Positions 35,346 to 44,797 of a stretch of DNA of 64,000 nt are shown here, in pieces (the first letter of the stretch is position 1; each line of letters opens with the position of its first letter). Source of the DNA: Thalassospiraceae bacterium LMO-SO8 (GTDB taxonomy: Bacteria; Pseudomonadota; Alphaproteobacteria; Rhodospirillales; Casp-alpha2). A model generated the notes under the pieces. The model had not been told where the DNA came from. It saw only the letters and a list, made by a program, of their open reading frames with translations, and did not search any database. The translations under genes were made by a program, and so were the position numbers. The stretch spans positions 2,684,001 through 2,748,000 of the forward strand of contig CP134226.1 in assembly GCA_031655335.1 (NCBI GenBank), given 5' to 3'.

Positions 35346-37169
35346 CTACGCCCTGACGTCGATCCGGCCGTTGTGGAGGATGCCCATTTCGTGGGCGGCC
35401 ACGGCCGTTTCCATGACGTCGGACGCAAGAGTGTCGTCCTCGACTTCTTCGCCGCCTGTCTTGCCGGAGGCGAGTTGCTGCTGCTTGTTGCCGTCGTCCT
35501 GACCCTTGAGGTTGTAGTTCAGGTCGCCGGACTGCATGTCCAGGCCCGCATCCTGCAGGGCCTTCGAAAGCTGGTCGGAATCGCGGCGCAGCATTTCCAG
35601 CGTTTCCGGTTTGTCGGCGGTCACCATGGCGACCGTGCGGCCGTCGTGGGCAACTTCGAGGCGGACCTCGACGCGGCCGAGATGCTGCGGATACAGCCGG
35701 ATGTTGATCTTGTCGGCACCGGCCTTGATCGCCTTGTTGATCTGCACGGTGACCTGATCCACCACCTTGTTCTTGGCGGCGTGCTGAGGCTGCTGCTGAT
35801 GGGCCGTTTTCTGGGCCTGCTGCGCCTGATGCGAGGATTGGGTCTGGCCGGCGTTGGCGTTGGCCTGGGTGGCGTTGCCGTCGCCCGAGGTGTTGGCGCC
35901 GTGCGTGCCGGCGTTCGAGGCACCGGACGAAGCCTGCACCGGGCCCTTGGCGTCGGCGGTGATCTGCGCCGCGGTCTGGGCCTGGGTCGCCTGGCCGGTC
36001 TGTGCCTGGGCCTGAACGGCCTGGCCCTGCATCGGGTTCTGATGGCTCTGGACCAGGGCGGCCTGGGTAACCGGATTCTGGGCCTGGGTCTGCTGCGCGT
36101 TCTGCGCCTGCTGACCCGACTGCGCCGACTGCTGCTGGCTGTTCGCCAGGGCGGACGCCGCGCTCAGGGCCGACAACGGCCGGCCATTGGCCATGGCCGC
36201 GTCATCCTGAACGTTGACGTTCACCGCCAGCTTGGTATCGCCGCCCACGGCCTCGGCAATCTTGCCGGCCTGGGCTTGCAGAAGCGACTCGGCCTGCTTG
36301 GCGCCGTCCCCGTTGGCTTGTCCGTTGGTCTGAAGGTTCGCGATGTTGCGGATGTGCTGCGCCTGCTGGTTGGCGCGGATCAATTCGTGGTTCAGGGCGC
36401 GCTGATTCTGACCGGCCTGCGGGTCGGCCTTGGCCGTTTCCACGACCTCGTCACCGACTACCTGGGTGGTCTGCGTCACCTGTTTGGTTGCATCCTGGCC
36501 CTGAGCCTGAGTGGCGAGGGTGGCCAGCACGGCATCGGCCTGGCTGCCGGCAAGGGAAGCCTGGACCAGGGTTGCGTTCTCGCCCTGGTTCTGGGCCTGC
36601 GGCTGGGTGCCGGCCTGATTGCCGTTGCCCGAATCAGTCCCCGCATTGGCGTTCTGCGTGCCCGACTGGCCGTCCGAAGCCTGGACATTGTCGCCACGTT
36701 CGGCATTGCCGTCACGGTTGACCGCATCCTGGCGGCGGCCGTCGGAGTTGCCGCGGTCGTTGTCTGCCTGGGTGTTGCGGTCGGTGGCGGCAACGTCGGA
36801 CTGGTCGGCGCGACGGTCGTCGCTATAGCCGCGTCCGGCATCGTCGCTCTGGCTGACCTCGTGGTCGTTGCCGAACTGGCGCTTGCGTTCCTGATAACGT
36901 GAAGTCTGTTCCACTTCCGTGCGTTCGACGCCGCGTGAAGCGGAACGGTCACGATAAGTTTCCTGACGGTTGTCGGACGGTCGGTCCATGCGGGCGACAT
37001 CGCGCGCCGCGACCTGCTGGGTCTTGGACGCGTCCATGATCTTGCCCTGCATGTCCATGACCAGGGCCTGGAACGTGTCGAACAATTGCGAGTGGGTGGC
37101 GAACCGCCCTGCTTGGCGTGCCGCGCCTACTCCAGCAATACCCGAACTTGTGGCCGTAACGTGATCCAT
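35346..37169 (-). CDS. fliK: Flagellar hook-length control protein FliK
   Basis: This 607-residue protein has a long N-terminal part that is extremely Gln/Ala/Asn-rich (about residues 100-480), acting as a molecular ruler, and a C-terminal Flg_hook domain (about 490-590) with the family's INIRLYPQHLGRVEVRLEV segment. There are two in-frame ATGs. AAGGA lies nine bases before the second (37169) but abuts the first (37178), so I prefer the second. A sigma-54 promoter and an ftr-like site precede it. It heads the fliK-flgD-flgE operon. Confidence 0.92.
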   Translation of the reverse strand: MDHVTATSSGIAGVGAARQAGRFATHSQLFDTFQALVMDMQGKIMDASKTQQVAARDVARMDRPSDNRQETYRDRSASRGVERTEVEQTSRYQERKRQFGNDHEVSQSDDAGRGYSDDRRADQSDVAATDRNTQADNDRGNSDGRRQDAVNRDGNAERGDNVQASDGQSGTQNANAGTDSGNGNQAGTQPQAQNQGENATLVQASLAGSQADAVLATLATQAQGQDATKQVTQTTQVVGDEVVETAKADPQAGQNQRALNHELIRANQQAQHIRNIANLQTNGQANGDGAKQAESLLQAQAGKIAEAVGGDTKLAVNVNVQDDAAMANGRPLSALSAASALANSQQQSAQSGQQAQNAQQTQAQNPVTQAALVQSHQNPMQGQAVQAQAQTGQATQAQTAAQITADAKGPVQASSGASNAGTHGANTSGDGNATQANANAGQTQSSHQAQQAQKTAHQQQPQHAAKNKVVDQVTVQINKAIKAGADKINIRLYPQHLGRVEVRLEVAHDGRTVAMVTADKPETLEMLRRDSDQLSKALQDAGLDMQSGDLNYNLKGQDDGNKQQQLASGKTGGEEVEDDTLASDVMETAVAAHEMGILHNGRIDVRA

Positions 37170-37238
37170 CGTGCTCATTCCTTACGCTTCGTTGGCTATC
37201 GATCCAAAAATCGGGCGTTCTGCTCCGCGAAAGTCATG

Positions 37239-37254
37239 AGCAAGCATCGGGCCA
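37239..37254 (-). promoter_or_regulatory. Sigma-54 promoter of fliK-flgD-flgE
   Basis: Read on the minus strand, TGGCCCGATGCTTGCT matches TGGCACG-N4-TTGCW with one mismatch, and the GG-N10-GC spacing is exact. It lies about 70-85 bases upstream of the fliK start. Confidence 0.8.
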
Positions 37255-37339
37255 GTTGACGAGAAATCATCAACATATTGAAAAATAAGAATAAATTTCT
37301 GAGGTGATGCCGGGTGGACTGGGCAATACGGGGCCAACT

Positions 37340-37355
37340 CGGCAATTTTTGACCG
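37340..37355. promoter_or_regulatory. ftr-like site upstream of fliK
   Basis: CGGCAATTTTTGACCG carries the shared core CAAAAATTG (minus strand) but one arm is imperfect. It lies about 95 bp upstream of the sigma-54 promoter at 37239-37254, the usual enhancer distance for FlbD. Confidence 0.55.
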
Positions 37356-37370
37356 GCAGGGGGAAAGAAG

Positions 37371-39080
37371 TTACCGCGCGGGCGGCCAATCACGGGCTCG
37401 GCGGCAGGCATAAATGATGTCCATGGCGCGGCCATCGATCGGGGTCGGTCCCGGTCGGCGATGGGTCTCCCGCATGCCGCTTTTTTCCATGACCCTCAAC
37501 ATGCCGGTGTTGCCGGCCAGGGTGCCCGCCGTGACTCGGGCGAGGCCGAGGTCGTTGAACAGATGGGTCATCACGGCGATCCAGGCCTCGGCCCCCAGGC
37601 CGGTGCCCCAGGCCGCGCGGTCGCCGATCAGGATGCGGATGTCGCCGGTTCGCGTGCGGGGATCGACATCCGTCGAGATGTTGCCGATGTGGCAGCGCCC
37701 GCGCGTCTTGTCGCGGATCGCCCACAGGCCATGGGGCGTGCCGGCGAAGCTTGCGATGAAGTCGCGGCAGCTCTCCCGGGTATGGGTCCTGTGGCGTTGT
37801 TCGGAAAACCGCACGACCTCGGGGTCGTTCAGCCAGCCCACGTAGGTGTCGGTCAGCAGGTCGTCCGGGAACGGTTGCAGCACCAGCCGCGGGGTTTCCA
37901 GAACCGGCGGCAAATAAGGCAGCGTTCCGTCCGGGGCCGGGGGCTCGTCCCGTGCCACGGCGGCCAGGGCGCGGGCGATGCGTCCGGCGGCGGCGAAGCG
38001 CGGGGCGGCGGCGGCACGCGCGGCCATGAACCCTGCCGGATCGGTCAGGGCATGGGCCAAGGCGCCGCACAAGGCGTCGCGCGTGGTGACATGGGGAACC
38101 GGGCCGTTTTCGCCGCCGGTCAGCCACTGGATTTCACTGTTCCTGGGCAGGACGGACAACACGGCGCTGCCCATAACGGCGGCCTCGGCCAACAGCGACG
38201 TCGACAGGCCGACCACAAGGTCGGCGGCGAACACCGCCGCATGGGCGCTGCCGCCCGCGCTGATCGCCGCGATTTCGGCATCATAGGCGGCGTACAGGCC
38301 CGCCGGTGTCTTGGGATGCAGGCGGAGCGCCACATGTGCCTCCGGCGCGACGCGGGCGGCGGCGTCGAGTAACTCTTCCAAAACGATCTCGGTGCGTCCG
38401 TCGGTGTCCCCCCGGCCGTGCAGGGAATAGTCCGGTCCGCGCCGGAATTCCGCGGGGTCGAGCCCGTCGGACAGTTCGGCGAGGAACAGGATCAGGGGGC
38501 CGTCCTTGGGCAGATCGGGAAAGACCTCCCGGCGCACGGCGGCGCGGCCCTTTGCGGCCAAGGCGTCGCCCGCGTCGCGCACGCGGTCGAACACCGGATT
38601 GCCGGTCACGCGGATGCGCGCCGGATCCACGCCAAGCGCCATGTAGGCGGCGCGCACGGTCTCGTCGGTGACCAGCAGCCAGTCCGTCAGATGGGTCAAG
38701 GGCCCGTCTCCCCGGCCGCGAAGGCGCTGGTCGGCGCTGGTCGGCCCATCGATCAGACAAACGGTCGGGATGCCGCGGCGGCGTGCCGCGTCAGCCAAGG
38801 CGAAGGCGGGTGTCTCCGGATTTTCCGAAGTGCCGATGACGACCAAGGCCGGTTTCCCTCTGCTCAAGAGCTGGGGGATAGCGGGATTTTCACCGACGTC
38901 ATGCACGGCCTCTCCGCGGTCCTGGAGATAACCCAGAGCCGTGCCTGTGGCGTAGAGGGACAATTTTGCACCTTCGCCCCGCAGGGCGGCGTTCAGTCCC
39001 AGGACCATGTTGGCCGCGCCTGGGTCTTCCACGTAAACCAGAATCTCCACCAGGGTGGATGATTGTGTCGCATCGGACAT
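37371..39080 (-). CDS. GT-B-like protein fused to a GNAT acetyltransferase
   Basis: This 569-residue fusion has an N-terminal part (about 1-395) resembling GT-B-fold surface-carbohydrate proteins, beginning VEILVYVEDPGAANMVLGLN and including LRLHPKT and VVGLSTSLLAEAAVMG. The exact activity is not assigned. The C-terminal domain (about 405-560) is a RimJ-type GNAT acetyltransferase (ETPRLVLQPF, WGTGLGAEAW). The PseH-type N-acetylation step in nonulosonate pathways uses such domains. The ATG at 39080 follows the upstream stop by four bases; an upstream ATG would overlap by 23 bases. It is the last gene of the minus-strand glycan operon. Confidence 0.7.
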   Translation of the reverse strand: MSDATQSSTLVEILVYVEDPGAANMVLGLNAALRGEGAKLSLYATGTALGYLQDRGEAVHDVGENPAIPQLLSRGKPALVVIGTSENPETPAFALADAARRRGIPTVCLIDGPTSADQRLRGRGDGPLTHLTDWLLVTDETVRAAYMALGVDPARIRVTGNPVFDRVRDAGDALAAKGRAAVRREVFPDLPKDGPLILFLAELSDGLDPAEFRRGPDYSLHGRGDTDGRTEIVLEELLDAAARVAPEAHVALRLHPKTPAGLYAAYDAEIAAISAGGSAHAAVFAADLVVGLSTSLLAEAAVMGSAVLSVLPRNSEIQWLTGGENGPVPHVTTRDALCGALAHALTDPAGFMAARAAAAPRFAAAGRIARALAAVARDEPPAPDGTLPYLPPVLETPRLVLQPFPDDLLTDTYVGWLNDPEVVRFSEQRHRTHTRESCRDFIASFAGTPHGLWAIRDKTRGRCHIGNISTDVDPRTRTGDIRILIGDRAAWGTGLGAEAWIAVMTHLFNDLGLARVTAGTLAGNTGMLRVMEKSGMRETHRRPGPTPIDGRAMDIIYACRRARDWPPAR

Positions 39081-39084
39081 GATG

Positions 39085-40104
39085 TCAATCCACTGGCAGA
39101 CGCGCACCGCCCTCGGCGGCCGAGCTTAAAATCCGTTCCTTGATCTTTTCGTTGATCAAGGCGGAGGCCAGGGACGACCATGGCGCTGCCGTCCCGGCGG
39201 CGATGGCGGCCAGGTTGTCGTACATCCGATAGAGGCTGTCGCTGACGGTTGATTTCAAAATCTCGCCGGCATCCGGTGAAACTTCGTGGGCGTTTTCCAG
39301 GCCCCTGTTGTCGGCCACGGGGAAAAATGTCGCGCTTAATCCTTCGAGCAGCACCGATAGCCGCCCACGTTCCCCCCAGATGTCGAGACCCACTTCGCGG
39401 TAATGATGGAAATCGACCGTGCCGAAGGAAGCGACCGTGCTGTCTTCCAAGGTCAAGGCAAAGGGCAGTTGAAGGTCGCCCGGGACCGTGGAGTCGGGGC
39501 TCGGCACGGCGGGGCCGAGAGCCTGCACCGTCGTTACATCGCCCAGCAGCATTCGGAGAAAGTCGATCATATGGCTGCAATTGTTGGCGAGACCCTTGCC
39601 GTAGATGCCAAATACCGCCTGTGGTGCGCCGATCCGCGCCTTCAGGCCGCCGGCCGCGAGGTCGCGGAAGTTTCGGTCAGCCCGCCGCCAATAGTTGACC
39701 AAAACCGGAATGCCGCGTTCGGCGCAGATCGTGGCGAGGGCTTTCCCGTCATTGTCGTTGGGGCCGCTCAACGGTTTTTCCACAAGCACGGCCTTCAGGT
39801 CCGGCATCGCGGCGACAGCCTCTGCCCGCTGTCCGGGCGGTGTCGCCAGGACGGCGATCTCGGGCCGTACTTTTTCAATGGCGGCTGCAAGGTCCGTTTC
39901 GACGACCGGAATTTGCCATTTGTCGCGGGCACCGATAAGGGCGGCTTCACGCAGATCGACCGTGCCTAACCAATCGAACGCGGGGTGCGCCGACAGAACG
40001 GAGGCATGGCTCGCGTATTCGAAATAGCGGGCCATTTTCAGATCCTGACCCAGGCCGGACGCTATGTCCCCGAAGCCAACCATTAAGGTCCGGTACGCCG
40101 TCAT
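39085..40104 (-). CDS. Gfo/Idh/MocA-family sugar oxidoreductase
   Basis: This 339-residue NAD(P)-dependent protein has a Rossmann motif VGFGDIASG near the N-terminus, the EKPLSG catalytic-lysine motif and a C-terminal alpha/beta domain. Such enzymes oxidise or reduce sugars or sugar nucleotides; substrate is not evident. The ATG at 40104 overlaps the stop of the upstream cytidylyltransferase (ATGA), preferred over an ATG seven codons earlier. Confidence 0.85.
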   Translation of the reverse strand: MTAYRTLMVGFGDIASGLGQDLKMARYFEYASHASVLSAHPAFDWLGTVDLREAALIGARDKWQIPVVETDLAAAIEKVRPEIAVLATPPGQRAEAVAAMPDLKAVLVEKPLSGPNDNDGKALATICAERGIPVLVNYWRRADRNFRDLAAGGLKARIGAPQAVFGIYGKGLANNCSHMIDFLRMLLGDVTTVQALGPAVPSPDSTVPGDLQLPFALTLEDSTVASFGTVDFHHYREVGLDIWGERGRLSVLLEGLSATFFPVADNRGLENAHEVSPDAGEILKSTVSDSLYRMYDNLAAIAAGTAAPWSSLASALINEKIKERILSSAAEGGARLPVD

Positions 40105-40850
40105 CGAACGGGTTTCTCCTCGCAATGGCGATTGATCTCGCGAAGCGCCGGTTCTGCGGCGAAAAGGCCCAGGATTTCAGGGACACCGAAGGCGTCGCCG
40201 TATTGCGGGACAAGGCGTCCATAAATTTCCCGGATCAAGGCGAGGTCTTCCGGGTAGTCCATCTGCAAGCGTAGCTCCGGGGAGGTTTCCGACGCCGGAG
40301 CGGTCAGATGATGGATACGGTAGGTCTCTGGGTTTTCGTAGAAATACAGGGAGACATGCTCACGAATTGCCGGATCGTTCTGGGTTTCGGCGACAAACGC
40401 CAGATCGTCGAGCCGAAACACCTGGGCATCGATACCCTGGGGCCAAGTCAGGCGTTGGGTGGTGCTGACGACATCAAATTCCCCTTCGTTGAATTTGGTC
40501 ACCGCCAGGTCGATGACGCGAGGATCCAGCAGGGGGGCGTCACCGCAGATTTCGACGACGATGTCGCCGGCCATCATGCGGTGGGCGTTGACGACGCGGT
40601 CAAGTACGTCTTCCTCGCTGCCGCGATAACAGGGCAGGCGGCGTTCCGCGGCCCAGGCGGCAATGGGATCGTCGGCCGGATTGACGGTCGTCGCGAGGAC
40701 GATCGCATCCAAGGTCCGGGCCTGTTCAAGCCGCCGAACCAGGCGTTCCAACGCCGGCTCCCCGGCCACGTCCATTAAGACCTTGCCGGGTAGACGTGAT
40801 GCCGACATGCGGGCCTCGATGCTGGCGACGATACGGGGCGCGGTTTGCAT
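40101..40850 (-). CDS. SpsF-like cytidylyltransferase (copy 1)
   Basis: This 249-residue protein has the nucleotidyltransferase signature SIEARMSASRLPGKVL and EICGDAPLLDP. SpsF/NeuA-type enzymes activate sugars with CMP. It is one of three similar genes in this island (others at 42157-42879 and 45409-46149). It starts six bases after the aminotransferase stop and overlaps the oxidoreductase. Confidence 0.85.
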   Translation of the reverse strand: MQTAPRIVASIEARMSASRLPGKVLMDVAGEPALERLVRRLEQARTLDAIVLATTVNPADDPIAAWAAERRLPCYRGSEEDVLDRVVNAHRMMAGDIVVEICGDAPLLDPRVIDLAVTKFNEGEFDVVSTTQRLTWPQGIDAQVFRLDDLAFVAETQNDPAIREHVSLYFYENPETYRIHHLTAPASETSPELRLQMDYPEDLALIREIYGRLVPQYGDAFGVPEILGLFAAEPALREINRHCEEKPVR

Positions 40851-40856
40851 GTCAGG

Positions 40857-42137
40857 TCAGCCGGTTTCGGCAAGGGCGTTCAGGTCGCGGCGATGGGCGT
40901 GTACCTTGCGGATCGCGTCGACCATTTTTTCGGCCATAGCATCATCGACGTCATAGGCGCACGGTTCGAAGCAGATCGCTTCATTCTCATGCAGTCTTTC
41001 GGTGACAGGGCAGAGACCATCGTCATAACGCCGATCCGTCAGGGTGAACGGCCAGCCTTCGCGACCGATCGCCACGCGCCGTTGGAACAACGGCAGGCGA
41101 TAAAGCGGTGGCACGTAGGCGAGGTAATGGGGGAAACCCTCTGCCGCCAAGGCCTTCGAGAACAACTCGCGGCTGACGCCGATGGCCTTTGCGTCGAATT
41201 TGACGAGCCAGATGTAATAGTTGTGGCGGCAGCCCGCGCGGACCACGGGCACCGTCCAGCCTTCCAGGTCGCGGGTGCCGTTGGACAGGGTTTCGGCCAG
41301 ACGTTCGCGGACCGAGACATGGCGTTCGACATCCGCCAACTGCACCAGACCGACGGCGGCGGACAGTTCGGTCATGCGGAAATTGAAACCGACCATGTTG
41401 ACTGCGTCAGAGACGCCGTCATGTCCAACCAGGTTTTCGCCGTGGTTGCGGATTAGCTGGATGCGGCTGGCGAGATCGTCATCGTCGGTGACGCAGACCC
41501 CGCCTTCTCCTGTATGGATGTGTTTGTGATAGTTCAGGCTGGCGATGCCGATATGGCCGATCTTTCCGGTCGCCACGCCCTCTTCGGAACCCAGGGGTGC
41601 CTGGGCGTTGTCCTCGATCAGATAGATGCCGTGCCGGTCGGCGAGGTCGCGCAGTTGGCGGAGCCGCGCCGGATGGCCGAACAAATTGACGGCCACGATG
41701 GCGCGGGTCTTCGGCGTGATCTGCGCCGCGACCTTTTCCGGATCGATGCAGAAGGTTTCGTCCTCGATATCGGCGAACACGGGAATGCCGCCGTAAATCA
41801 AGGGCGACACCGCCGTCGCCGACATGGTCCAAGGCGGCACGATGACCTCGTCGCCGGGGCTCAGGCCGATGGCGCCCATGGCGGCGATCAGGCCGGACGT
41901 ATTGGAATTGACGCTGACGGCATGTTTCACGCCGAAGCGCGCGGCCCAGGCGGCCTCGAATTCGCGGACCCTGGGTCCGCCCAGGAATTCCGGCCCCGGC
42001 GAGCCGAAGAAGCCGGACAGGCATCCTGAATCGATGACCTTGCCGACGGCGGTTTTTTCCGCTTCTCCCATGGAAGAATAGGAGGGGGGTTCATTGGCGA
42101 TTACGGGCGTTCCGCCGAGGAGTGCAAGCTGGCTCAT
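40857..42137 (-). CDS. DegT/DnrJ/EryC1/StrS-family aminotransferase
   Basis: This 426-residue PLP-dependent sugar aminotransferase has its PLP lysine in NYHKHIHTGEGG. The glycine-rich N-terminal substrate loop and VNLFGHPA region fit the family. In nonulosonate pathways a PseC/LegC member installs the amino group on a keto-sugar. The usual dehydratase (PseB or LegB) is not in the window. Confidence 0.88.
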   Translation of the reverse strand: MSQLALLGGTPVIANEPPSYSSMGEAEKTAVGKVIDSGCLSGFFGSPGPEFLGGPRVREFEAAWAARFGVKHAVSVNSNTSGLIAAMGAIGLSPGDEVIVPPWTMSATAVSPLIYGGIPVFADIEDETFCIDPEKVAAQITPKTRAIVAVNLFGHPARLRQLRDLADRHGIYLIEDNAQAPLGSEEGVATGKIGHIGIASLNYHKHIHTGEGGVCVTDDDDLASRIQLIRNHGENLVGHDGVSDAVNMVGFNFRMTELSAAVGLVQLADVERHVSVRERLAETLSNGTRDLEGWTVPVVRAGCRHNYYIWLVKFDAKAIGVSRELFSKALAAEGFPHYLAYVPPLYRLPLFQRRVAIGREGWPFTLTDRRYDDGLCPVTERLHENEAICFEPCAYDVDDAMAEKMVDAIRKVHAHRRDLNALAETG

Positions 42138-42156
42138 TATCGTCGCCTATATTCCT

Positions 42157-42879
42157 TCATTCCGCCGTCGATGCTGTTAGTTCATTGCGCAAGTCGACGG
42201 TGGACAGGTGGTCGAGTGGATTGCCACGCTCCACAAGCCGGACCTTCAGCGCACGGGCAAGCGCGAGGTCTTCGGGCGTGTCGAGGGTCAGGGGCGTCGT
42301 CCGCAGGCCCGGCCGGGATGCGGAAACGTTGACGATGGAGAACGCCTCCGGGTTCTTGTAGATGAACGTCGTGACGTGTTCCCGGTCTTCGGGATCGGTC
42401 GCCGTTTCGTCGAGCCGCGCCAGACAGTTCCCGGACAGCGCCTCGACCGTAATGCCGGGCGGAAAGGTCGGGGGAAACCGGTTGGTGGTGATATCCGGGG
42501 AGGTCTCTGCGTGGCGCGACAGGACACGGTCGATAACCGCTGGGTCCATGAAGGGGCTGTCGCCGGAGACGCGGACCAGGGGGTCCAATCCGAAATGCGC
42601 CGCGCAGGCCGCAGCCCGGCCCAGAACGTCCAGGTGCGGGCCGCGAAAGACCTCGACACCCAGGTCGCGGCAGGTGGCGTCCGTGCGGCAAAATTCGGAA
42701 ATGGCGTCGTCGCCGGGCAGGTCCGATGTGGCGACGATGATCCGGGCCGGGGATGACAGGTGGGTCATGCGGTCGATCATTTCACCTAAAACGGGGCGTC
42801 CGCACAAATCCGTCAGGGACTTGCCGGGTAGGCGCGAAGATCCCATTCGCGCGAAAATAACGACTCCCGTTCGTGTCAT
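42157..42879 (-). CDS. SpsF-like cytidylyltransferase (copy 2)
   Basis: This 240-residue protein has the intact motif FARMGSSRLPGKSL and RVSGDSPFMDP. I start at the ATG at 42879, 32 bases after the upstream gene; an upstream ATG would overlap that gene by 28 bases. The presence of three copies suggests three distinct activated sugars, or one derived from duplication. Confidence 0.83.
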   Translation of the reverse strand: MTRTGVVIFARMGSSRLPGKSLTDLCGRPVLGEMIDRMTHLSSPARIIVATSDLPGDDAISEFCRTDATCRDLGVEVFRGPHLDVLGRAAACAAHFGLDPLVRVSGDSPFMDPAVIDRVLSRHAETSPDITTNRFPPTFPPGITVEALSGNCLARLDETATDPEDREHVTTFIYKNPEAFSIVNVSASRPGLRTTPLTLDTPEDLALARALKVRLVERGNPLDHLSTVDLRNELTASTAE

Positions 42880-42911
42880 GTCATCAACTCTGTCATACGC
42901 CTTCGTAAGGC

Positions 42912-44021
42912 TTATGGAAGCGGGTGACGGAGACGCCATTCATTGCCGCGGTGTTCCCAAATTTGGGGGTCGCGGTGCTTGTCGACGGCCTCCGTGAATT
43001 CGGCCTCCGTCATGCCGAGATACTCAAGATGCTCGTCATGATAAGTTACAGGAAATTCGGAATCGTATTTGCGTGCCAGTTCCAGGCCCTCTTCGCGGGA
43101 CATCTGGCCATTCTGGATCATCCGGCAGGCGTCGCGCACCGCGCGGCCGAACCCGAATTTGACGAACTGCATGTAGTAGTAGAGGTTGTCGATCTTGTCA
43201 TCGAGGCTGTCGAAGTTGGTGAAAGTGCCGTCTGTGCGGCCGTTGTCCGCCAACTGGAAATCAACCTTGTCCTTGATGAAGTCGTAATTTTCTTTCATGG
43301 ACCACCGGAAGAAATACCCGAAATACAGGGCCTTCACGCCAATCTCCTCGACCGCGCCCAGGTCCGGGTAGAGATAGGGTGCCAAGTCCTTTTCTTCGAT
43401 CTCTTCGTCCATCCAGTTGTAGGGATCGTCACCGATCTGGTGCTCCAGGACTTCCGCGAAATCGCGCATCTTCCGATGCTCTTCCGAGAGCAACCGGCCG
43501 CCATATTCGCTTTCACCGTGCTCGGCATAGAAAACCAGGGGAATGCGGTAGTTGACGGCGACCTGTAGGGGGACGGCGTTGATGCCGGCGTGCCAATGAA
43601 TCTTCGGATCGCCCCGTTCGATGAAGAAACGGCGGGCCAGGCGGCGGCAGACTTTCTGATTTGAACGCACCATCAGGTGGTCGTAGCCGAGGCGGATCAT
43701 TTCTTCCCGGTTATGGACGGCAATATCGTTGGGCATCATCGGCGAATAGGTGACGAGCAGCGGATTGAGGCCGAACTCGAACTTCAGCTTCCAGGCGATG
43801 GCGCTTGAATCCTTGCCGCCTGACCAGGGCACGACGCAGTCATAGGCGCCGTCCTTGGCGCGGTAACGATCGACGTATTCCTCGAACTCGCGGCGCCGGG
43901 CCGTCCAGTCGATGCTTTCCTTGGCCTTGGCCGTGTGGCACGCGTTGCAGACGCCATCCTCGTCGAAAACGATGCGTGGCCGGGTATCCGGCATGAGACA
44001 GGTCTTGCAGTATCTTACCAT
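42912..44021 (-). CDS. N-acetyl sugar amidotransferase (WbuX/WbpG/PseA family)
   Basis: This 369-residue protein has an N-terminal zinc-type Cys pair (CKTCLMPDTRP, CNACH) and an ATP-PPase loop PWSGGKDSSA. WbpG and PseA add an amino group to an acetamido sugar to make an acetamidino group. With HisH and WbuZ-like genes next door the full ammonia-channelling module is present. Confidence 0.9.
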   Translation of the reverse strand: MVRYCKTCLMPDTRPRIVFDEDGVCNACHTAKAKESIDWTARRREFEEYVDRYRAKDGAYDCVVPWSGGKDSSAIAWKLKFEFGLNPLLVTYSPMMPNDIAVHNREEMIRLGYDHLMVRSNQKVCRRLARRFFIERGDPKIHWHAGINAVPLQVAVNYRIPLVFYAEHGESEYGGRLLSEEHRKMRDFAEVLEHQIGDDPYNWMDEEIEEKDLAPYLYPDLGAVEEIGVKALYFGYFFRWSMKENYDFIKDKVDFQLADNGRTDGTFTNFDSLDDKIDNLYYYMQFVKFGFGRAVRDACRMIQNGQMSREEGLELARKYDSEFPVTYHDEHLEYLGMTEAEFTEAVDKHRDPQIWEHRGNEWRLRHPLP

Positions 44022-44049
44022 CGAAAGCTCTTTTGTGAGGGAATCCCGC

Positions 44050-44793
44050 CTACAATCTGACCGGAATACCTTTCTGTTTCATAAATTTTTTGGCGCTGGC
44101 GATGCTGATTTCCGTAAAATGGTAGATGTTCTGGGTGCAGACGGCGGACAGACCGCCCTGTTCGATCCCTTCGACGAAATGTTTCCAGTTTCCGGCCCCG
44201 GCCAGGCCCAGGACCGGCACGGTGACCGCCGCCGAGACCTGTCGGCAAAGATCCAGATCGTATCCCTGTAGGGAGCCATCGCGTTCGACGGAGGTCACCA
44301 GAATTTCGCCCGCGCCCAGGTCCTCGCCCTCCCTGGCCCAATCCGCTGGGGATTTGCCGGTTGGGGTCGTCGCGAAATGGGAATAGACCTCGTATCCATC
44401 CCCGGTCTTGCGCGCGTCGACGGACAGGACGACACATTGCGACCCGTAGGCCTCGGCGATCTGGGTGATTAACTGTGGGCGGACCAGGGCGCCGGTATTG
44501 ACGATAACCTTGTCGCCGCCCACGGCCATCATCTGTCGGGCGTCGTCGAGGGTCCGGATGCCGCCGCCGACGCTGAGCGGCACAAAACATTCCTTGGCAA
44601 ACTGGCTGACGACTTCATAGAAGGCCGACTTGTCGGCGGTGGGATCGCGGGTCACGTCAAGGATCACAATCTCGTCCACGGACCAGCTGTCCACGAAATT
44701 GTGCGTGTACCGATAATCCGGTTCGAACAGCTTGGTCCTGAACAAAGTGCCTTCATTGAAGGTCAGAACAGTGATGAGGCGGTTGCGCAACAC
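44050..44793 (-). CDS. HisF-like WbuZ amidation protein
   Basis: This 247-residue TIM-barrel HisF paralogue is associated with sugar amidation. The first catalytic Asp of true HisF (CLDVKDG) is replaced (VLTFNEG), as in WbuZ proteins, while the second (SVDARKT) is kept. SVGGGIRTLDDA is the phosphate-binding motif. The start is GTG at 44793, five bases after the hisH stop. It is therefore not a histidine enzyme. Confidence 0.85.
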   Translation of the reverse strand: MLRNRLITVLTFNEGTLFRTKLFEPDYRYTHNFVDSWSVDEIVILDVTRDPTADKSAFYEVVSQFAKECFVPLSVGGGIRTLDDARQMMAVGGDKVIVNTGALVRPQLITQIAEAYGSQCVVLSVDARKTGDGYEVYSHFATTPTGKSPADWAREGEDLGAGEILVTSVERDGSLQGYDLDLCRQVSAAVTVPVLGLAGAGNWKHFVEGIEQGGLSAVCTQNIYHFTEISIASAKKFMKQKGIPVRL

Positions 44794-44797
44794 GGGC

